Assembly (NCBI GenBank): GCA_015698045.1
Contig: BLAL01000356.1
Location: forward strand, 930,001 to 994,000
Source: Rhizophagus clarus
Taxonomy: Eukaryota > Glomeromycota > Glomeromycetes > Glomerales > Glomeraceae
DNA: 64,000 nt
Direction: 5' to 3'
The position numbers and the translations under genes are program-made. Every line of letters begins with the position of its first letter. Position 1 is the stretch's first letter. The notes beneath the pieces were generated by a model. It was not told the DNA's origin. It ran no database searches and worked only from the letters and a program-made list of their open reading frames with translations. Of this stretch, positions 59,038-64,000 are shown in pieces.

Positions 59038-62000
59038 GCTGGTTAGGACCCAGAAATATATATATAGGGGTAGGGTGACGATCAAAAATTTTACTATTAG
59101 CTGTACGCATGGGTTTTTTATAAGAGTGGTACGCATTTTTAACACATGACATTAAAAAATTGACAAAAATACGCAAATCAAATTTCTGACTTAATGTTAC
59201 ATGATTTATTATGACATTTATTACCAATAGCTTTATTTAATAGAATCACTAAGAAAAATTATTCTACCATTTTTTTAATAATATCTTCTCGTCCAAAATA
59301 ATTAAAATAGTATTGCTTTTCGTTACCAACTAATCTCAGAAAATTTCCCTCAACTACTGCTCCATCTGGTTTAATATGATATATGATATTTGAAGGAATT
59401 TGATGCGTAAGTATATAACAACCCTCCTTAACTTTATCAGTAAATAATTCCAAATGTAAAGGTATAAATACATGTAGCGAAATATATGAAATATCATTAA
59501 GATCTTTAATGGCTTCTTGAGTATAACAATGGTGATTATATGCTTCAAAATATAAAGCTTCAACTCGTCCAATACACATCTGCAAACCATATCGAACAAA
59601 CACATAATCTCCTGTCATTAGTGGAAAGTTTGTACATATATTAGCAGTTTCGATATTTGGAACTATTTTTTTTTTTTTTTAAGAAAAAAAGAATAAGTAT
59701 TAAATTATGTTTTTTTTAGTAATATAATTATTATAAAACTTACTTTCAATTAAACCTTCTTGAGCATTTCTTTTATTTGACTTTCTTTCTTTTTTAGATT
59801 TCGTCAATTCTTGAGCATATAATTGTGCTAATGTTATAGCAACATTTTTTCGATTATCTTTCCATCGCTTCTCCCTTTGGGTTACAAATCTTTGTTCCGG
59901 ATTTTCATTTTTGGTAAAATAAGCCACAATGTGACTAGCTTTATTTGGTTGAATTAAACTTGTTTCTTCCGATATTCTTGAATTTGCCCCAACAATTTTG
60001 AACTTTCGTTCAAGAGGTTTTGAACAGTATGCCTCATGAAGTTTTCGTTGATTATATAAAAACTCAAAATCCAGTTTATCAAATAATAAGTGCCGATGTG
60101 ATAAATCAACTGTGATAGTAAATATTAACATTATTAATTAATGTACATACTGAAAATTATTACTTTTAATAAACAACAAAATACCGGTTGTATTTATTAT
60201 TTTTTTTTAAAAAAAAATTTACCACTATCACCGTTATTTAATATATACAAGTTATCAGGAGGCTGGTCAATTTCATTTAACTGAGAGCGACCTTCAATAA
60301 AATCATTAGAATTTTGTTCTTCATTGCCAGGTTCAATAGTAATTTGTTTCATTTCTGAAGAAGCTTCACTAATGGCAGATGATAAATCATACTTTTCATT
60401 ATCAATATTCTCATCATTGAATTCATTGGGCTGCATTTCAATACTAGAGCCTGAAATATCAATTTCATTTGATTCGATAGAGATTTGTGGAATAATTATA
60501 TCAATAGAAATATCGGATGGTTGGACTATGCCAACATATTCTGCAAGGTCCCGTGCAAGATGATGTGATAGTTGAATAGTTTTCAATATTTGTTCATCAT
60601 CAGGCCATAAGCGAAGTTTATCTATAGACAGCTTGTCTAGTTCGTCAGAGGTAAAGTCAAAGAGATACCCTAGACAAATAATAATATGTTAATAATTATT
60701 ATATTAAATTATTTTATTAATTATATAGTATACATGCCTTCACGTACTGATCTTTCTTTATCAAAACTCAACTTCTTATGTCGTAAAGCCTTTGCATATT
60801 GTGAAATCTTAGGTAACATTTGAATAAGTTCGAAAAAATCGAAATCTGAATTAATTTGTCTTGCCACCCCAAAGAAATGTTCGCATGATTCAGATCCATG
60901 TAACCAAGGAAGAAAAGGTATTTGAGGATAATAATCTCTGTAAGCTTTTATGAGCAATACCATTGATTCACAGAGAGAAGTAAGAATAGCAAAACTTTGA
61001 TCAGATAGAAAATTTTGCCTGATAGATACAAAGTCCGGATATTTCCGATGAAGAGTTTTGATATGAAAATGCCATAGATGAAGGAAAAAATAGCTCGTTA
61101 ATGCCATTCTTATTCTTTCAACTGGTGAAATATTACGATTTAAATAGCTATCAATAAGTTCCCCTTTTTTTTAAAAAAAAAAAATTAATAAATTAATTTA
61201 TATAATTAAATTAATGTAAAATTTCAATTTTTTTTAAAATATTTGTATTATTTACCCATAATAAAAATATATATTGCAAAGCCTTTCATTTCTTCTTTTA
61301 CTTTAAATTCATGTGTAAGACATTGCTTAAAGTTTGCAGAACAAAAAGTTCGGTAGGCTGCAGCATCGTCTTGCTTATCTAACTTAATTACATCATTTTT
61401 ATACATAATTGAATTATGCTGATTAATTAAGGTAAGAAAATGATCGTATCGGACTGAAGATGTTCCAAAAGTTAAAAGCCGAGCTCCAGATATTATTGCA
61501 TTTCTAGCTGTTTTTTTCGCATGCTTCGGGTCTTGAACCCGAACTATTGGGCCAATGTTATCAAAAACGGGACATGAAAAATGAATATTTAAGGATGGTT
61601 CTTGTACAGAAAGTCTTTTGGAAGTCTGAATATCAATTATTGATTGTTGTGCTTGGAACTCAGTAATAGCACCATCAGAACCAATAGATAAAATATGAAT
61701 TCCAAGTTGAGGCGCGATCTCTTGAATAAGTTTTCTGTGTAATTGGCCAATAGTTTTTGAATTATCATTTCCTTTGTTTGGTATTAATGCAATTACGATT
61801 GGTGGGAACTTTGGTAATGGAATCTTTTAATTAAAAATATAAATTTTATTATTCAAAAACAATTATAACAAATAATAATTTAAATTAATAAATATTACCT
61901 GTAATATGTAAGCACGAACATCTTTGGCAATAGCTCTTTCACTTTTAATTTTATTAATAACATTCGGTATATCTGAATATGTATTGATTATTGTCTCTTC

Positions 62001-63791
62001 TTTTGAAAGTACTGAACCAATAATACATCCAAGAGTTGGTGAATATCGAAGACGAGGTTTTAGTTTTGTATTATCACTCATAGCTACTACTGGACCAACA
62101 TATTGGACTGAGTCAATTAATCTTTTAAATCTAGCGACATTTTCATAACATAAATCTGGATTAGTTAAACAATCTTCACTGCTTCTTCTTAATTGCCTAT
62201 AAAATAAAAATAAAAATAAAATAAAATAAAATAAAAAAACCAAATCTAAATATATAATAATATAAATTTAATTATATATACCGAATTGATTGAATTGTTC
62301 TGCCTTCTAAATTTTGACGAAATAAATCCAGAGCTCTCGAGCTAAACCCTCCTAATATGACTAAAAAATTTGTAAATTCGTCACTATATTTCATATTCTT
62401 TTTACTTTGATTTTTCATTTTTCTTTCAATAGCGTTGCTCATAACTTCACATAGACCAGTGAATACCGGTACTTCTTTAAAAGCACCTTTTAGTGCTTTA
62501 TCGGCAAGTGTAATCCATGGATTTTCTGATTGGATTTCGGATTCATTGTTAAGATTATTCCAGATATCACGAAGATCAAAATTTTGAAGAATTTTTTTTA
62601 AGGGATTATCTTCCCAATAATGCTTTGGAGTAAATTTGACATTAATCAACAATGGTAAAGGACGCGCAATTTTATTGTTTAAGTTTTTGTTATATCGAAT
62701 TGAATAACATTCACTACATATATTTTCTTTTTCAGCAACTCCAGTACAAGTTTTTGCACGAACAGAATTACCTTAAAAATTATTAAAATATTATTATTTA
62801 ATAAATAAATAAAAAATAAAATTCCTGATAAAACACATACTTAATCGATCAATTTTCCATACAGATTCTGCAAAAAGTTGTCGATTTAATTTCCTTTTTT
62901 GCTTATAATCCAATTTTTTTCTGCTGAATTTCTGTGAAAATAAATGAGGAAAGAGTTCACGAGCAACTATTTCAACACGACGACTACCTCCAAATTGTGC
63001 AGGAGTTCTTTTAATATATTTTGAAATTTCTTCGGATTGGAGACCAACACAAATTAACTTTCTTTTTTTAGGATTTCCTGTATTATTTATTTCATCAACA
63101 TTGATATCTAAAAATTCTTGATTTTGATCATCATCATCTATTTCATCAATTCGGATTAAATCATCATCATCCATATCATCATACACATCAGATTCGTATT
63201 CTTCTTCTTCTTCTATTATTTCTATTGGTTTAAACCAATTATAAAGTGTTCTTTGTCCTTCATCTGCTTTACATCCAGAACGTCGAACATGACGGTTAAG
63301 GTAATCCTCTTCCCATTTCCGATTAAGTTTTATTTTTTTTCCACAAATACACACTACTTTTTTTGGATGTATAACACAAGCAACATATTTATGTTTTGAG
63401 AGTCTTTCAAAGCTGTACTTCCAACTTGGCATATTTTAGGATAAGTGGATGATAAAGAGACAAAGAAAAAAATTTTTTTTTCAAATAATGCAAAGATATA
63501 TCCCTAAATAGATTGCAGATCAACAGGTTGAATTTTTATTTACTTAAAAATTATTTATTTACGTATTTGAATATATAGTATATGATCTGCCAAATTTAAA
63601 CTAAAAATACGCAAACAGAATAGTTTACATGTTAAAAATTTGGCAAAAAATACGCGATCTAATAACCATACTATGGCCAAAAAATCTTCAAAGAATACGC
63701 AAATCCAAACTTTACCCTGTCTAATGTCACTATAGTAGCGACGCATTTCTGTACCCTACCCCTGTATATATATTTCTGGGTCCTGCTGGTT
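59038..63791 (-). mobile_element. Unclassified TIR DNA transposon, copy B (4,740 bp plus duplications)
   Basis: The element proper is 59045-63784, in opposite orientation to copy A. It has the same ends (AGGACCCAGAAATATATA on both) and flanks GCTGGTT at 59038-59044 and 63785-63791, a 7-bp match (8 bp if one mismatch is allowed). Coordinates of all coding segments mirror copy A exactly, except for a one-base step that I place in a homopolymer (11 T in copy A at ~47390, 12 A on the plus strand here at ~61173). The two copies therefore separated very recently. Confidence 0.92.
59259..63432 (-). CDS. Probable DDE transposase of copy B, eight exons, ~1,196 aa
   Basis: It mirrors the gene of copy A: start ATG at 63432, stop at 59259. 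The exon translations compared (N-terminal finger piece, GSDGAITEF region, GSESCEHFFGVARQI piece, C-terminal GDYVFVRYG piece) are the same residue for residue where I checked. The splice sites are kept, including the GC donor of intron 5. No break is visible, so copy B is also a candidate active copy. Function and family carry the same uncertainty as for copy A. Confidence 0.75.
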
Positions 63792-64000
63792 CCCGATTAA
63801 CATAAAAAAAATGACCAAAGGAAGGCCCCAAAGGGACAGAAGATATGACATATTTTTCTCGGGAATCAGGGCATATAAGATTACATAAAGCTATATATGG
63901 ATGCATCCATAATGAAAATCTAGGCCACTCATTTTGCGTTCATGTTTTTAATTCTAACACTTCTTCTCATGGGTTTCTTAGCTATGGTTTTATTAGCTGT
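63785..64000. other. Host flank after transposon copy B
   Basis: 216 bp with no recognised gene. It joins, across the insertion, to the sequence ending at 59044. Confidence 0.3.

Overview
The window reads as a repeat-dominated piece of a very AT-rich eukaryotic (fungal) nuclear genome. Codon use, short GT-AG and GC-AG introns, a RING-type family gene, Crinkler-like and FAR1-like remnants and many hAT elements all fit an arbuscular mycorrhizal fungus such as Rhizophagus (Glomeromycotina). The species call is inference. I see no rRNA, tRNA or CRISPR, and only one host gene that looks whole.

Layout. 1-13462 is a head-to-tail stack of four copies of one APE-type LINE (endonuclease, reverse transcriptase, RNase H, CCHC finger). 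Copy 1 is open over its whole visible length. Copies 2-4 are 5'-truncated, and each begins exactly where the previous copy's 3' end stops. 13463-21828 is gene-free: a foldback MITE, three minisatellites or tandem arrays, TACTAAC-rich tracts, and word-repeat elements including a hAT remnant (19692-20663). 21844-27040 is a three-layer nest on the minus strand: a ~2-kb poly(A)-tailed retroposon with a perfect 15-bp target duplication, split by a 3.17-kb hAT transposon that itself carries a MITE. 27056-43847 is mostly AT-rich sequence with small hAT-type MITEs (37578-38063, 42286-42513), another MITE (40557-40750) and a degraded P-loop/Crinkler-like locus (41230-42140).

43848-44549 is a clear three-exon host gene for a small SMP (seed-maturation/LEA-like) protein with two repeats, split by introns at the same place in each repeat. 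Its second intron carries a MITE.

44788-49526 and 59045-63784 are two almost identical 4.74-kb DNA transposons in opposite orientation. Each has ~30-bp terminal inverted repeats, a 7-8 bp target duplication and an eight-exon gene for a ~1,196-residue protein that looks like a DDE transposase. By eye its core is nearest the P/THAP9 type, but I cannot place it firmly. This is the best candidate here for an undescribed system. The 9.5 kb between them holds decayed genes: a FAR1-like fragment, a LINE fragment, an LTR-type fossil broken by a 1.6-kb satellite-filled hAT element, Cys-rich ORFs and a frameshifted RING-type gene.

A recurring theme is that hAT-type elements with 8-bp duplications carry short family-specific words (GGACCGGTC, GATCAGATC, AATCGATT, AACTGGTTAA) repeated in both orientations near their ends.
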